Assembly: GCF_000484535.1 (NCBI RefSeq)
Contig: NC_022600.1
Coordinates: 3,782,001 to 3,846,000 of the forward strand
Length of the DNA: 64,000 nt
Direction: 5' to 3'
From: Gloeobacter kilaueensis JS1
GTDB lineage: Bacteria; Cyanobacteriota; Cyanobacteriia; Gloeobacterales; Gloeobacteraceae
Part shown: one piece after another, positions 43,980-53,450 of the stretch
Numbering within the stretch: position 1 is the stretch's first letter
How the letters are laid out: the number at the start of each line of letters is the position of its first letter
Notes under the pieces: generated by a model
Told to the model about the DNA's origin: nothing
The model's input: only the letters and a program-made list of their open reading frames with translations
The model's database searches: none
Position numbers and translations under genes: made by a program

Positions 43980-45062
43980 ATGTTTGATGCTGCGATTATT
44001 TGCTTGTTCATCCTAGCAGGCGCGGGGATCGGTTTTCACATCGTCGCTTTCCTGCCCACTTCCTGGACAGCAAATGTCGATGTCAGCGGCCTGCGCTGGG
44101 TAACCCTCGGTTTTGGTTTCGTCTTCGGAGCAGCCCTCGGAGCGCTGGTGCGCTCGGGCTATCGCCGCCTTGAGCGCAACATCCGCGAGATGCCGAGTGA
44201 CGCGCTCCTTACCCGCTCGATTGGGCTGGTAGGCGGGTTGCTGCTCGCCAATTTTTTGCTCGGACCGATTTTTCTATTTCCGTTTCCGGATCAGCTCGCC
44301 TTTATCAAGTTTTTGGCATCGATTCTGGCGAGCCTCGTATTTGCCTATCTTGGGATGACCCTCGCCGACGTCCACGGCCAGGCTTTCCTGCGCCGCCTGA
44401 ACATTGCCACCATCAAGGGCGGCACCGAACCTGGCCAGTTCCAGAGCATGTCTCTGGCAAAGATCGTAGATACTAGCTGCATCATCGATGGCCGCCTCGA
44501 AGAGTTGTTCGCCACCGCTTTTCTCGAAGGGTTTCTCGTCGTACCCCGCTTCGTCCTCGACGAGTTGCAACTGCTCGCCGACAGCGCCGACGCCGAAAAG
44601 CGGGCCCGAGGACGGCGTGGCCTCGACATCTTGAGCCAGTTGCAGTCGCGCTTCAACGACCGGCTCATCCTACACGAACTGGACTATCCAAAGCTCACCA
44701 CCGTCGATGCCAAGCTCGTGCGCCTCGCCCAGGATCTCGAAGGGGCGCTCGTCACCAACGACTACAACCTCAACAAGGTAGCGAGCCTCCAGGGCCTCAA
44801 GGTGCTCAACATCAACGAACTGGCGAACGTTCTCAAGCCCCGCTTTTTGCCCGGCGACCTGTTGCAGGTAAAGATCCTGCGCGAAGGCAAGGAACCCCAT
44901 CAGGGCGTGGCTTACCTCGACGACGGCACGATGGTCGTCGTCGAAGAAGGCAGCGGGCATATCGGCGAACAGGCGAGCGTGTCAGTAACTTCTGCCCTGC
45001 AGACGAGTGCCGGACGGATGATCTTTGCCCGCCTGCAGAGTCGGCCCGCGCCTAAGCTCTAG
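43980..45062 (+). CDS. Membrane PIN/TRAM domain protein (YacL-like)
   Basis: The N-terminal 130 residues contain four hydrophobic helices. A PIN nuclease domain follows (IVDTSCIIDGRLEELF, PRFVLDELQLLADS, KLVRLAQDLEGALVTNDYNL) with the acidic residues for metal. A TRAM domain ends the protein (GDLLQVKILREGKEPHQGVAYLDDGTMVVVE). The role is probably RNA processing or binding at the membrane. It heads a five-gene plus-strand operon and is divergent from hemW by 21 bases. Confidence 0.92.
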   Translation: MFDAAIICLFILAGAGIGFHIVAFLPTSWTANVDVSGLRWVTLGFGFVFGAALGALVRSGYRRLERNIREMPSDALLTRSIGLVGGLLLANFLLGPIFLFPFPDQLAFIKFLASILASLVFAYLGMTLADVHGQAFLRRLNIATIKGGTEPGQFQSMSLAKIVDTSCIIDGRLEELFATAFLEGFLVVPRFVLDELQLLADSADAEKRARGRRGLDILSQLQSRFNDRLILHELDYPKLTTVDAKLVRLAQDLEGALVTNDYNLNKVASLQGLKVLNINELANVLKPRFLPGDLLQVKILREGKEPHQGVAYLDDGTMVVVEEGSGHIGEQASVSVTSALQTSAGRMIFARLQSRPAPKL

Positions 45063-45067
45063 GCCGG

Positions 45068-45907
45068 ATGCGGCGGCGGTCACTGTTGGCCCTCGTAATG
45101 GGTGAACTGTTAGTTGGCCCACCGCCTGCCCACGCTCTGCCGGTCGAGGAGCATTCTATCGGCAACCCCGCCGACGGTCTTCGCCTGGCCATCCGCGACA
45201 GTGGCCGCCCTGGTCCGCTTTATTTTGTTCCCCACGACAACGAGAACATTGCCGTCAGGGCTGTCGAGCGCCTCTGGCGGACGGAGCGACCAGTCGGGGT
45301 GCTCGTCGAAGTTCGCCAGATTGGCAATCGCTATATCTATCAACGCTTCGCCGGTCGCCGGTTCTACGCCGATCCGAACCGCCTCTACGACGGGCGCGCC
45401 GTAGTAAAAGCCCAGATTGAGGCACTGCCGCCTGTCTGGGCCTGCGGAACCGTTCTTAACCAGAGGCTGGGGGATGGGGAACTGGCCGACGCTGCTGCTC
45501 GTTTCGAGCGCATCGGAAAACAGATTCTAAGGGAGCTGTCGCACTGGCTGCGCCGGGGCTACGGGCCGCTGGTAGCAGTCCACAACAATACCGAGGGCGA
45601 ATTTGCCGTAGACAACGCTGAAGGGACGGCAGGCCGGATTCACCGGGCTGCCGGAGTGGATACGGACGATTTTTTTCTGGTCACCCACGGGCACGACTTT
45701 GAGGCGCTGGGGCGATTGGGCTACAACGTCGCTCTGCAGCCGCCGCATCCGACCGCCGATGGCTCGCTCTCCGTCTGGGCAGCGCGCCACCGCTTGCGCT
45801 ACATCAACGTCGAGGCCCAGCACCGCGACTGCCTCGATTACACTCGATCTGAGGGCCACCTGGACTACCAGTTCCAGATGCTGCGCGCCCTGTACTCGCT
45901 ACGATGA
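45068..45907 (+). CDS. Exported hypothetical protein
   Basis: The start MRRRSLLALVMGELLVGPPPAHALP is a signal peptide. The 279-residue product has conserved-looking runs: PLYFVPHDNENIAVRAVERL, FYADPNRLYDG, PLVAVHNNTEGEF and a C-terminal RYINVEAQHRDCLDY. His/Asn/Glu clusters suggest a metal-binding amidase or peptidase-like fold, but I do not recognise the family. It overlaps tsaD by ATGA. Confidence 0.75.
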   Translation: MRRRSLLALVMGELLVGPPPAHALPVEEHSIGNPADGLRLAIRDSGRPGPLYFVPHDNENIAVRAVERLWRTERPVGVLVEVRQIGNRYIYQRFAGRRFYADPNRLYDGRAVVKAQIEALPPVWACGTVLNQRLGDGELADAAARFERIGKQILRELSHWLRRGYGPLVAVHNNTEGEFAVDNAEGTAGRIHRAAGVDTDDFFLVTHGHDFEALGRLGYNVALQPPHPTADGSLSVWAARHRLRYINVEAQHRDCLDYTRSEGHLDYQFQMLRALYSLR

Positions 45908-46938
45908 CGACGATTTTTGCGATCGAAACCAGCTGCGATGAGAGTGCTGCCGCGATTGTCCGGGGCCGCGAGGTCGTAGCATCGATCATTGCCTCGCAGG
46001 TAGACGTGCATCGGCGCACGGGCGGAGTCGTCCCGGAAGTTGCCTCCCGCGAGCACCTGCAGGCTCTTGGCGGCGTGGTGGAAGCCTGCTTTGCCGATAG
46101 TGGCCTCGGCTGGCAGGACATCGACGCTATTGCCTTTACCGCCGCCCCCGGCCTGGTGGGCTCTTTGTTGATGGGTTCGATGGCAGCGAAGACCCTGGCT
46201 CTCGTTCACGCCAGACCGCTCATCGGCATTCACCACCACGAAGGCCACATCTATTCGGCCTACCTGAGCGAAGCTGCCCTCGAACCGCCCTTTCTCTGCC
46301 TGCTCGTCTCCGGTGGCCATACCAGCCTGGTGGACGTGGCTGCCCACGGCAAATATCGCATTCTGGGTCAAACTCGCGACGACGCGGTGGGTGAAGCCTA
46401 CGACAAGGTGGCCCGGCTGTTGCAGTTGGGCTATCCCGGCGGCCCGGCGATCGACAAGCTCGCCCTCACGGGCAACCCCCGCGCCTTCAACCTGCCCGCA
46501 GGCCGGGTCGAATCGCCCTACGACACCAGCTTCAGCGGCCTCAAGACCGCCGTCCTGCGCCTGGCCGAAAAGCACGCCCTCCAGAATCTGCCCCTCGATC
46601 CCGCCGATCTGGCTGCCAGCTTCCAGCGCACGATTGTCGAAGCGCTGGCGGTGCGCGTCGAGCGGGCGCTGGTGGATCTGGGGTACCGCACCGTCGTCGT
46701 CGCCGGGGGCGTCTCCGCCAACCGGGGGCTGCGCGAGCGGCTGGGCGCGCTGGCTGAGCAAAATGGCTGGCGGGCGATCTTTCCGCCGATGCGCTATTGC
46801 ACCGACAACGCCGCGATGATCGCCTGTGCCGGTGTCGCCCGCTTCGAGGGCGGCTACCGCTCTCCCCTCACTCTGGCTGTGCAATCGCGGTTGGGGCTGG
46901 AGCAGTGCGGCGCACTCTACGCAGCCGACGATCTCTAA
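45904..46938 (+). CDS. tsaD: tRNA N6-adenosine threonylcarbamoyltransferase
   Basis: It transfers the threonylcarbamoyl group to A37 of ANN-decoding tRNAs, with TsaB/TsaE. FAIETSCDESAAAIV, HHHEGHIYSAYL (metal-binding His residues), LLVSGGHTSLV, DDAVGEAYDKVARLL, TSFSGLKTAVLRL and VVVAGGVSANRGLRERL match the ASKHA-fold family. The length of 344 residues is usual. Translation is coupled to the upstream exported protein. Confidence 0.97.
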   Translation: MTTIFAIETSCDESAAAIVRGREVVASIIASQVDVHRRTGGVVPEVASREHLQALGGVVEACFADSGLGWQDIDAIAFTAAPGLVGSLLMGSMAAKTLALVHARPLIGIHHHEGHIYSAYLSEAALEPPFLCLLVSGGHTSLVDVAAHGKYRILGQTRDDAVGEAYDKVARLLQLGYPGGPAIDKLALTGNPRAFNLPAGRVESPYDTSFSGLKTAVLRLAEKHALQNLPLDPADLAASFQRTIVEALAVRVERALVDLGYRTVVVAGGVSANRGLRERLGALAEQNGWRAIFPPMRYCTDNAAMIACAGVARFEGGYRSPLTLAVQSRLGLEQCGALYAADDL

Positions 46939-46991
46939 GCGCGATATGGGACAATTGAGCGGTCCTGAGCGTCCGAGTGGGGAGAGGGCGG

Positions 46992-47954
46992 GTGTTTGCA
47001 CTGGTAGAAATTCTCGATGAACCCTGGGCGCGGGCGGCCCTTTCTGAGCAGTTCAATGTCTGGCGCGGCACTGAGGGCGAGTGGCAGTTATATTTGCCGG
47101 GACCGTGGCCAGTTCACTCCTGGCAGCAAGCGCCTACCAGCGAACTGGTGGTCGAGGGCACCGAGACGATCCGCGCTCTCATTGGCGGCGAGGACTGGCG
47201 GGCCTTCACCGCCCAGACCGCTCCCCTTTTTGCCCTGATCCAGAACTTTCCAAAGCTTGGCCACTGGGACGAAGAAGAGGAGATCGAGCCGTTTGTGCCC
47301 CTGTTACAAGCGGGCATTGAGCTATTGCACCTCACACCGGAGCACTTCGAGATCGATGCGGCGGGAACCATGCAGTTTCGGCCAGTGGGCCTGGTCGAAC
47401 TACCGGACCCGCAGGTGCAGCAGTTTCTTGAAAAGCGTCCCCGCACCTGGAAGGCGCGTCCGCCGCGCGGCAGTGGCTGGAGTGCAAGCTGGCAGGTGCT
47501 CTGGAGCTGGATCGAGGCGGCCCGCTCCTTCTGGGGCACCCATTTCGTCAACCCCGTCGCCTCCCTTGCCCAGCCCTATGCGGGGCTGCCGGTGCAGCAA
47601 CTTCCTGCACAACCGGCTGTGACCCATACGGTTACGACTGGTCCCCTGCCCCTCAAAGCCTTTCTCGATCGCTGCAGCGGGCAGCAACTGAGAGGCCAGC
47701 TCCGCCTGCACCTGGAAGCGGGCACCTGGCAGGCGCAACTGGTCGTGCAGTACCCGGCAGGACAGATCGAGCCTGCCCAGCCGATCGAGCGGGTGGTGCA
47801 GCTGGCTCGCGAGGTCGGTCTGGAGGAAGGGCACTGGCAGGGCGGCTGGACCCTGGAGCGCACGGCCACCGGCGGCGAAGGCTGGTTCTACGAGGTTCGC
47901 TCCGCCCCGCTCCCGGTACCGGCTTTGAGCCATGCGCTGCAGCTTGAACTATGA
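46992..47954 (+). CDS. Hypothetical protein, DUF1822-like in style
   Basis: This 320-residue product from a GTG start (GGGAGAGG just upstream) has no recognised catalytic motif. The C-terminal 100 residues (LDRCSGQQLRGQLRLHLEAG, VVQLAREVGLEEGHWQGGWTLERT) are beta-rich; the middle is Trp- and Pro-rich. It overlaps the HAD gene by 4 bases, so it is part of the same operon as tsaD. The family resemblance is weak and offered only as a guess. Confidence 0.65.
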   Translation: MFALVEILDEPWARAALSEQFNVWRGTEGEWQLYLPGPWPVHSWQQAPTSELVVEGTETIRALIGGEDWRAFTAQTAPLFALIQNFPKLGHWDEEEEIEPFVPLLQAGIELLHLTPEHFEIDAAGTMQFRPVGLVELPDPQVQQFLEKRPRTWKARPPRGSGWSASWQVLWSWIEAARSFWGTHFVNPVASLAQPYAGLPVQQLPAQPAVTHTVTTGPLPLKAFLDRCSGQQLRGQLRLHLEAGTWQAQLVVQYPAGQIEPAQPIERVVQLAREVGLEEGHWQGGWTLERTATGGEGWFYEVRSAPLPVPALSHALQLEL

Positions 47955-48595
47955 AGGCCGTCCTCTTCGACGCTGTGGGCACGCTGTTCGCTGTCCGGGG
48001 ATCGGTGGGAGCCATCTACAGTGAGCAGGCCCGCCCCTTCGGTATCGAAGTGGACCCCCTCACGATCGAAAAGCGCTTTCGGCAGGCTTTTGCCGCTCGG
48101 CGTGCCCCCGCTGCCGATGCCCGGCAGTGGTGGCACCAGTTGCTTGTCCAGATTTTTGCTGACACCAATTTTCCTGAGTTTGAGCGCTACTTCGAGCAGG
48201 TCTGGCATTACTTTGCCACCGCCGCTGCCTGGCAGCTTTTTCCAGAAACCGCCCATGTCTTAAAGGTGCTACGTGAGCGTCACCTGCGACTGGCGGTCGT
48301 CTCTAACTTCGACGAGCGACTCTATCCGGTGCTGCGCGCCCTCGATCTCGCTTCTTACTTTGAGGCAGTCGCCATCTCCACCGAAGTCGGCTTTGCCAAG
48401 CCCGATCCGCGCTTGTTTGTCTATGCCCTGCAGCAGTTGGGTTGCACCGCCGATGAAGCCGTACACGTCGGCGATTCGCCTGAGGATGTGATTGGCGCTG
48501 AAGCCGCCGGAATCCGGGCTTTCAAGGTTGTCCGCGACGCAGAACCAGAAGCCGATGCGATCAGCTCCCTCACCCAGTTGATGGAGAGATTCTAA
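47951..48595 (+). CDS. HAD-superfamily hydrolase
   Basis: The 214-residue product has motif I VLFDAVGTLF with nucleophile Asp8; the usual second Asp is Val10. Motif II is RLAVVSNFDERL, motif III FAKPDP, motif IV VHVGDSPEDVIGAEAAG. The cap is helical (subfamily I). Loss of the second motif-I Asp, normally the acid/base, is shared by some HDHD3-like proteins and may change or slow phosphatase activity. Substrate unknown. Last gene of the tsaD operon. Confidence 0.9.
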   Translation: MKAVLFDAVGTLFAVRGSVGAIYSEQARPFGIEVDPLTIEKRFRQAFAARRAPAADARQWWHQLLVQIFADTNFPEFERYFEQVWHYFATAAAWQLFPETAHVLKVLRERHLRLAVVSNFDERLYPVLRALDLASYFEAVAISTEVGFAKPDPRLFVYALQQLGCTADEAVHVGDSPEDVIGAEAAGIRAFKVVRDAEPEADAISSLTQLMERF

Positions 48596-48706
48596 GAATC
48601 TGATTGCCTGCTGCCGCGATGCCAAGCCGGACACTGCCGCGCGTTCTCCAGCAGCGGGAAGCAACAGCTTGCACCGAAACCACTCAGCCTCCGCCGGACC
48701 ATCCCG

Positions 48707-49233
48707 ATGCAACCCTCCCTATCCCGCCAGATAGTTAATAGTGTTAATATTTTTCTCTCAGCTATCTGCACTTTGCTGGCGCTTCTTGCTCCGGTCCCAA
48801 GTTGGGCGATCGCTGGGAGCAGCGTCGATCGGCCCCTCATCTGGATTGTTTGTTTTAGCGTTCGGCGCACACTGCTGATAGCGGGAGTAGCAGGACTGAC
48901 CATAAGCCGGGCCCAAGACGGCATCACCGTGGCCCGTCCCACCCACACCTTAGACCTGGCGCTTGCTGCCGTGCTCACCGCCCACCTTGAAAAACAGCGC
49001 TTCATCTGGGAGGACTTTATCTCGATGGTGCTCATCATTTTGCCGTGGCGGTGCTCTCGGAAACCTGCATGACAGTGCAGAACTCGCTGATGGGCCGGAT
49101 CGCCCTCGCGGAAATCTGGTTCCACCACAAGTGGGTCGCCCTCGGTTCTGCCCTGATTAGCAGCCTATAAGCACCCTTGGCCTATCTGCCCCTGAGCTGG
49201 TGGTTGCGCGATCAGCCAAGAGATCTGCCCTAA
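48707..49233 (+). pseudogene. Decayed integral membrane protein gene
   Basis: From ATG 48707 the frame reads a hydrophobic segment and then TISRAQDGITVARPTHTLDL through ISMVLII. Sense then jumps by one base to FAVAVLSETCMTVQN, LMGRIALAEIWFHHKWVALGSALI, a TAA at about 49168, and APLAYLPLSWWLRDQ before a last stop. A continuous 4-5-helix protein emerges only across a frameshift and a nonsense codon. No family is recognised. Confidence 0.5.
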
Positions 49234-49549
49234 ATTACCTCATACGGAGTTCGAGCAGGTAATAATGAGCCATTCATTAACATGTTTAAAATTGTAACGG
49301 AAAGGGCTAATTCTGCATAATACTCGTGCGCCAGCACTAACTGTAAGCACGAATAGATTCTTCAAGAAAGCAAAAAATGAATTAGCGGTTCTGATGAAGA
49401 ACTAGCTACGTCTACAGTGGGAGTTTGTTAGAAGATATAGGCTCTCTCACAAAGAGCCTATAAACATTATAAGGGCAGGCAGGCAGCCTGCTTGCTGAGA
49501 GAATTCACGCGTCTTCATTAAGGTCTTCGCGACTTATCAGGAGGATATC
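49234..49549. other. 316-bp AT-rich intergenic region with hairpins
   Basis: No reading frame is supported. A perfect 9-bp stem ATAGGCTCT/AGAGCCTAT with a 7-base loop lies at 49437-49461, and a second G/C-rich palindromic run (GGCAGGCAGCCTGC) near 49475-49495. Neither is followed by a T-run on the plus strand. They may be RNA structures in the leader of the next gene. Confidence 0.45.
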
Positions 49550-50164
49550 TTGCCAAACAATTCATGGACCCCAGCACAAATTACCGCAATTGTGTTTCTT
49601 ACTGGATTCGCTGTACAGCAAGTGCTCCAAATCTTCGATCCGCTTGTTATTTGCTTAGTAAGCAAGCTTAAAGAAAAATTTTTTCAAGGACAGTCGGATA
49701 ATGACCTCAAAAAATCAACGATGTCACTTCTGTCATTTGCATTGGGCATAGTGATTGTTTTGTTTAGCGATATTCGCTTGTTAAAGTTCATAAGCACGGA
49801 GCTAGCAGGTTGGATAGATTTGATCGTCAGCGCTTTGGTCGTCGGTGCAGGTACTGAGGCTGTAAACACGCTACAGAAGTTTTTTGGCTATGTGAAGGAC
49901 GCACAAAAGCTCACACCTGTACCAGGAGTATTACTTGTTCCAAACGCTATCAAGGTGAAACAGGGTACAACATTTCATTTTAGAGCAAATACTACAGATA
50001 TAGATGCGGAGGTAAAATAGGCTATCTTGCAGAGCGACGGCGGAACAATTGACCCAAATGGACTGTATACAGCACCTGCTACACCAGGAACCTATCAAGT
50101 ATTGGCTATTGTCGCAGCAGACAAGACGAGATCCGCGATTGCAACGGTGACAGTGACGCAATAA
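49550..50164 (+). pseudogene. Membrane protein with C-terminal Ig-like domain, interrupted by an amber codon
   Basis: TTG 49550 has a perfect AGGAGG upstream. The product has three hydrophobic helices (about 10-38, 60-82, 88-106) and then an Ig-like domain. The frame hits TAG at 50018-50020 and continues open: AILQSDGGTIDPNGLYTAPA, then TPGTYQVLAIVAADK, then TRSAIATVTVTQ, to TAA at 50162. In Ig-like repeats a Trp normally stands where the TAG is, so one G-to-A change explains it. Without readthrough the product is 156 residues. AT-rich composition suggests transfer. Confidence 0.75.
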
Positions 50165-50336
50165 ATATACTCAATCTACGGGCTACATGGCGCGCGGCTC
50201 TATGACAGGGTTAGTGGGAGTGTATCCTTTCATCCTGCCCGGCTTTGTTCAGGAAGCAGGATGAGCTGGGTGCCCGCCGAGATTTCAGGTCAAAGTAGCC
50301 TACTGGAGGCTGCCTGGCAGGCGTAGAGTAGATCTA

Positions 50337-53252
50337 TTGAGATCGCAGGTTTTGAGATCCGCTGTGCAAAGCTTTGTAGAGGATCTGCGGCGTCAGATCG
50401 AGGGTGAAGTCCGCTTTGGCGAGTTCGATCGCGTGCTCTACAGCACCGACGCCAGTTTTTATCGGATTAAACCGATCGGGGTGGTGATTCCGCGCACCGA
50501 GGCGGATGTGGTGGCGACGGTGGAGCAGACGCGCCGGGCAAAACTGCCGGTGCTTGCCAGGGGCGGCGGCACGAGTGTGTCGGGCCAGGCGGTGGGCGAG
50601 GCGGTCGTGCTCGATTTTTCCAAGTACATGCACCGGGTTCTGGAGCTGAATCTGGAGGAAGGCTGGGCCTGGGTCGAGCCGGGGCTTGTGCAGGATGCCT
50701 TCAAAAAGCAGTTGCGCCCCTATGCTCTGCAGTTTGGTCCTGAGACCGCGACCGCCAGCCGCGCCACCCTGGGTGGGATGGCTGCCAACAATTCGGCTGG
50801 AGCGCGCTCGGTGGTCTACGGCAAGGCGATCGACCACATTCTGGCCTGCCGGGCAGTGCTGGCGGACGGCTCGCTCGTCACCTTCGGCTCTGTCTCCGAA
50901 GCGGAGCGGCGGCAAAAAGCCGAAGGCAGCAGCCTCGAAGCCCAGCTCTACCGGCAGATCCCGCGCATCGTCGAGCGGCACAAAGAAGCAATTCTGGAGC
51001 GCTACCCGCGCGTACTCAGGCGGGTGAGCGGCTACAACCTCGACGCGCTGGTGAGCGAATTTGCCGACCTTTCGCCGATGGCCGACCCGGATCGCCGCTT
51101 CAACCTGGCGAAGCTGCTGGTCGGTTCGGAGGGTACGCTCGGGGTGCTCACGGCAATTAAAGTGCGGCTCATCCCGCTACCTGCCGCAACGGCCCTGGGC
51201 GTCGTCCACTTCGACAATCTCAACGCGGCGGTGGATGCGGTGAGCCCGATTCTCGAACTGGGGCCCTCGGCGGTGGAACTGGTCGATCACCAGATTCTCG
51301 GCCCGGCGATGCGCTCGCGCCAGTTCCAGGACCGGGTGGGCTTTGTCCAGGGCGATCCGGCGGCACTGCTCATTGTCGAATTTCAGGGCGAAAAGCAGCA
51401 GGAACTGGCTGGCCGGCTGGAGGCGCTGCGCCAGCGGCTGGGACGGGAACGCCTCGGCTACGCCCTGACGGATGTGTTTGGCGAGCAGGAGCAGGCGGAG
51501 GTCTGGAACCTGCGCAAGGCGGGACTGGGAATGCTGATGAGCGTGCGCGACGAGCGCAAACCGGTGGCCTTCGTCGAAGACCCGGCGGTGCCCGTCGAGC
51601 GGATGCCCGAATTTGTCCGCGCCTTTCAAAAGATCGTCGCCGAACATGGAGTGCGGGCGGGTTACTACGGCCATGCCTCGGTGGGTTGCCTGCACATCCG
51701 TCCGGCCCTCAACCTCAAGGACACCGCCGACATCGAGCGGATGAACGCTATTTTCGCGCAGGTGAGCGATCTGACGCGTGAATTGGGCGGTTCGATGAGC
51801 GGCGAGCACGGCGACGGTCTGGCCAGAAGCTGGCTCAACGAAAAGATGTTCGGCGGCGAGCTGTACGGTGCCTTTCAGCAGGTCAAGCGCGCCTTCGACT
51901 TCGAGAATCGCCTCAACCCCGGCAAAGTCGTCGATGCACCGCCGCCGGATCGCAACCTGCGCTACGGGCCGGACTACCGGACGGTGGAGCCTGCCACCAC
52001 CTTCGACTTCAGCCGCGAATTCGGCATCGCCCGCGCCGTCGAGATGTGCAACGGCAACGGCAACTGCCGCAAGCAGGACGTGGGAACGATGTGCCCCTCC
52101 TACCAGGGCACCCGCGACGAGATGCACTCCACCCGTGGCCGCGCCAACGCCCTGCGCGCCGTGCTCGCCGGTCAGGCCGGAGCAGAAACTTTCACTGGCC
52201 GTGGCCTCTACGAGGTGATGGACCTGTGCCTTTCGTGCAAGTCCTGCCAGACCGAGTGCCCCTCCAGCATCAACATGGCCAAGCTCAAGGCCGAATTTTT
52301 GAGCCACTACCACCGCGAGCACGGCACGCCCCTCAGAGATCGCGTGATCGGTAACATTGCCCTGGTCAACCGGATCGGCAGCGCCACCGCTCCCTTCTCC
52401 AACTGGCTTTTGCACAGCGGGCTCGGCACGGTCGGTAAGCGAATGCTGGGTTTTGCTCCTGCCCGAGAGTTTCCGGCCTTTGCCTCCCAGCCTTTCAGCC
52501 GCTGGTTCCGGCGTCACCGTCCCTGGAGTGGGACCAGCCGGGGCAAGGTGGTGCTCTTCCACGACACCTACATGGAGTACAACGACCCAACGATCGGAAT
52601 GGCGGCCACGGAGCTGCTCGAACGCCTCGGTTACGAGGTGATTCTGCCGGAGCGCCGCTGCTGCGGCAGGCCGATGATCTCGAAGGGTCTACTCAAAGAA
52701 GCCCAGGTAAATGCCCGCTTCAACGTCGAGCAGCTGACCCCCTATGCCCAGGCGGGAATCCCTGTTGTCGGCTGTGAGCCCAGTTGCATCCTCACCCTGC
52801 GCGACGAATACCTCGATCTGGTGCCCGGCGGAGCGGCCAAGGATGTCGCGTCCCACAGCCAGACGATCGACGAATTTCTCCACGACCGATTGCGCGCAGG
52901 AGAACTTGCCCTACCCTTCAAGAGCGACCGGCCACCGGCCCTGGTACATGGGCACTGCCACCAGAAGGCAATCACCGGCACCCGGCCCACCCTCGAAGTC
53001 TTGAAGCTGGCCTACGACGTACGCGAGATAGCTTCAGGCTGCTGTGGCATGGCCGGTTCCTTTGGCTACGAGCGAGAACATTACGACCTCTCGCTCACGA
53101 TCGGTTCCCAGCGCCTTTTCCCGGCGATCGAACAGGCCACCGCCCAGACGGTCCTGATTGCCGACGGCATCTCCTGCCGCCAGCAGATCCAGCACGGCAC
53201 CCGCCGCACCGCCCAGCATCTGGTCCAGGCGCTGGCAGCCGCCCTGCGCTAG
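50337..53252 (+). CDS. Fused FAD-linked oxidase / Fe-S oxidoreductase (glycolate or D-lactate dehydrogenase type)
   Basis: The 971-residue product joins GlcD-like and GlcF-like halves. The FAD domain has LPVLARGGGTSVSGQAVGEAV and LGGMAANNSAGARSVVYGKAI. The oxidase C-terminal part has YYGHASVGCLHIRPALN and GSMSGEHGDGLARS. Two ferredoxin-like Cys clusters follow (CNGNGNCRKQDVGTMCPS and CLSCKSCQTECPS), then two CCG-type domains (ERRCCGRPMISKG, ASGCCGMAGSFGYE). It should oxidise a 2-hydroxy acid and feed the respiratory chain. The start is uncertain: TTG 50337 or GTG 50364; no strong ribosome site is seen. Confidence 0.9.
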   Translation: MRSQVLRSAVQSFVEDLRRQIEGEVRFGEFDRVLYSTDASFYRIKPIGVVIPRTEADVVATVEQTRRAKLPVLARGGGTSVSGQAVGEAVVLDFSKYMHRVLELNLEEGWAWVEPGLVQDAFKKQLRPYALQFGPETATASRATLGGMAANNSAGARSVVYGKAIDHILACRAVLADGSLVTFGSVSEAERRQKAEGSSLEAQLYRQIPRIVERHKEAILERYPRVLRRVSGYNLDALVSEFADLSPMADPDRRFNLAKLLVGSEGTLGVLTAIKVRLIPLPAATALGVVHFDNLNAAVDAVSPILELGPSAVELVDHQILGPAMRSRQFQDRVGFVQGDPAALLIVEFQGEKQQELAGRLEALRQRLGRERLGYALTDVFGEQEQAEVWNLRKAGLGMLMSVRDERKPVAFVEDPAVPVERMPEFVRAFQKIVAEHGVRAGYYGHASVGCLHIRPALNLKDTADIERMNAIFAQVSDLTRELGGSMSGEHGDGLARSWLNEKMFGGELYGAFQQVKRAFDFENRLNPGKVVDAPPPDRNLRYGPDYRTVEPATTFDFSREFGIARAVEMCNGNGNCRKQDVGTMCPSYQGTRDEMHSTRGRANALRAVLAGQAGAETFTGRGLYEVMDLCLSCKSCQTECPSSINMAKLKAEFLSHYHREHGTPLRDRVIGNIALVNRIGSATAPFSNWLLHSGLGTVGKRMLGFAPAREFPAFASQPFSRWFRRHRPWSGTSRGKVVLFHDTYMEYNDPTIGMAATELLERLGYEVILPERRCCGRPMISKGLLKEAQVNARFNVEQLTPYAQAGIPVVGCEPSCILTLRDEYLDLVPGGAAKDVASHSQTIDEFLHDRLRAGELALPFKSDRPPALVHGHCHQKAITGTRPTLEVLKLAYDVREIASGCCGMAGSFGYEREHYDLSLTIGSQRLFPAIEQATAQTVLIADGISCRQQIQHGTRRTAQHLVQALAAALR

Positions 53253-53450
53253 AATACAACCCGCCCATGTAACTGCAACAGTCATACTGGCTCTGTCCCG
53301 CTTTGGTTGCAGGAAAGACCAGAGCAGCACCTTTTAGAGGCGGAGCGTTGACTTAACATCTTCTCTCCAGGCTATCGCGGCAATTCCCTGTCTTGAAAGG
53401 AGAACAGATCGTTCTCGCGTAATTACAACTTTCATAAAGGAGAATACACA

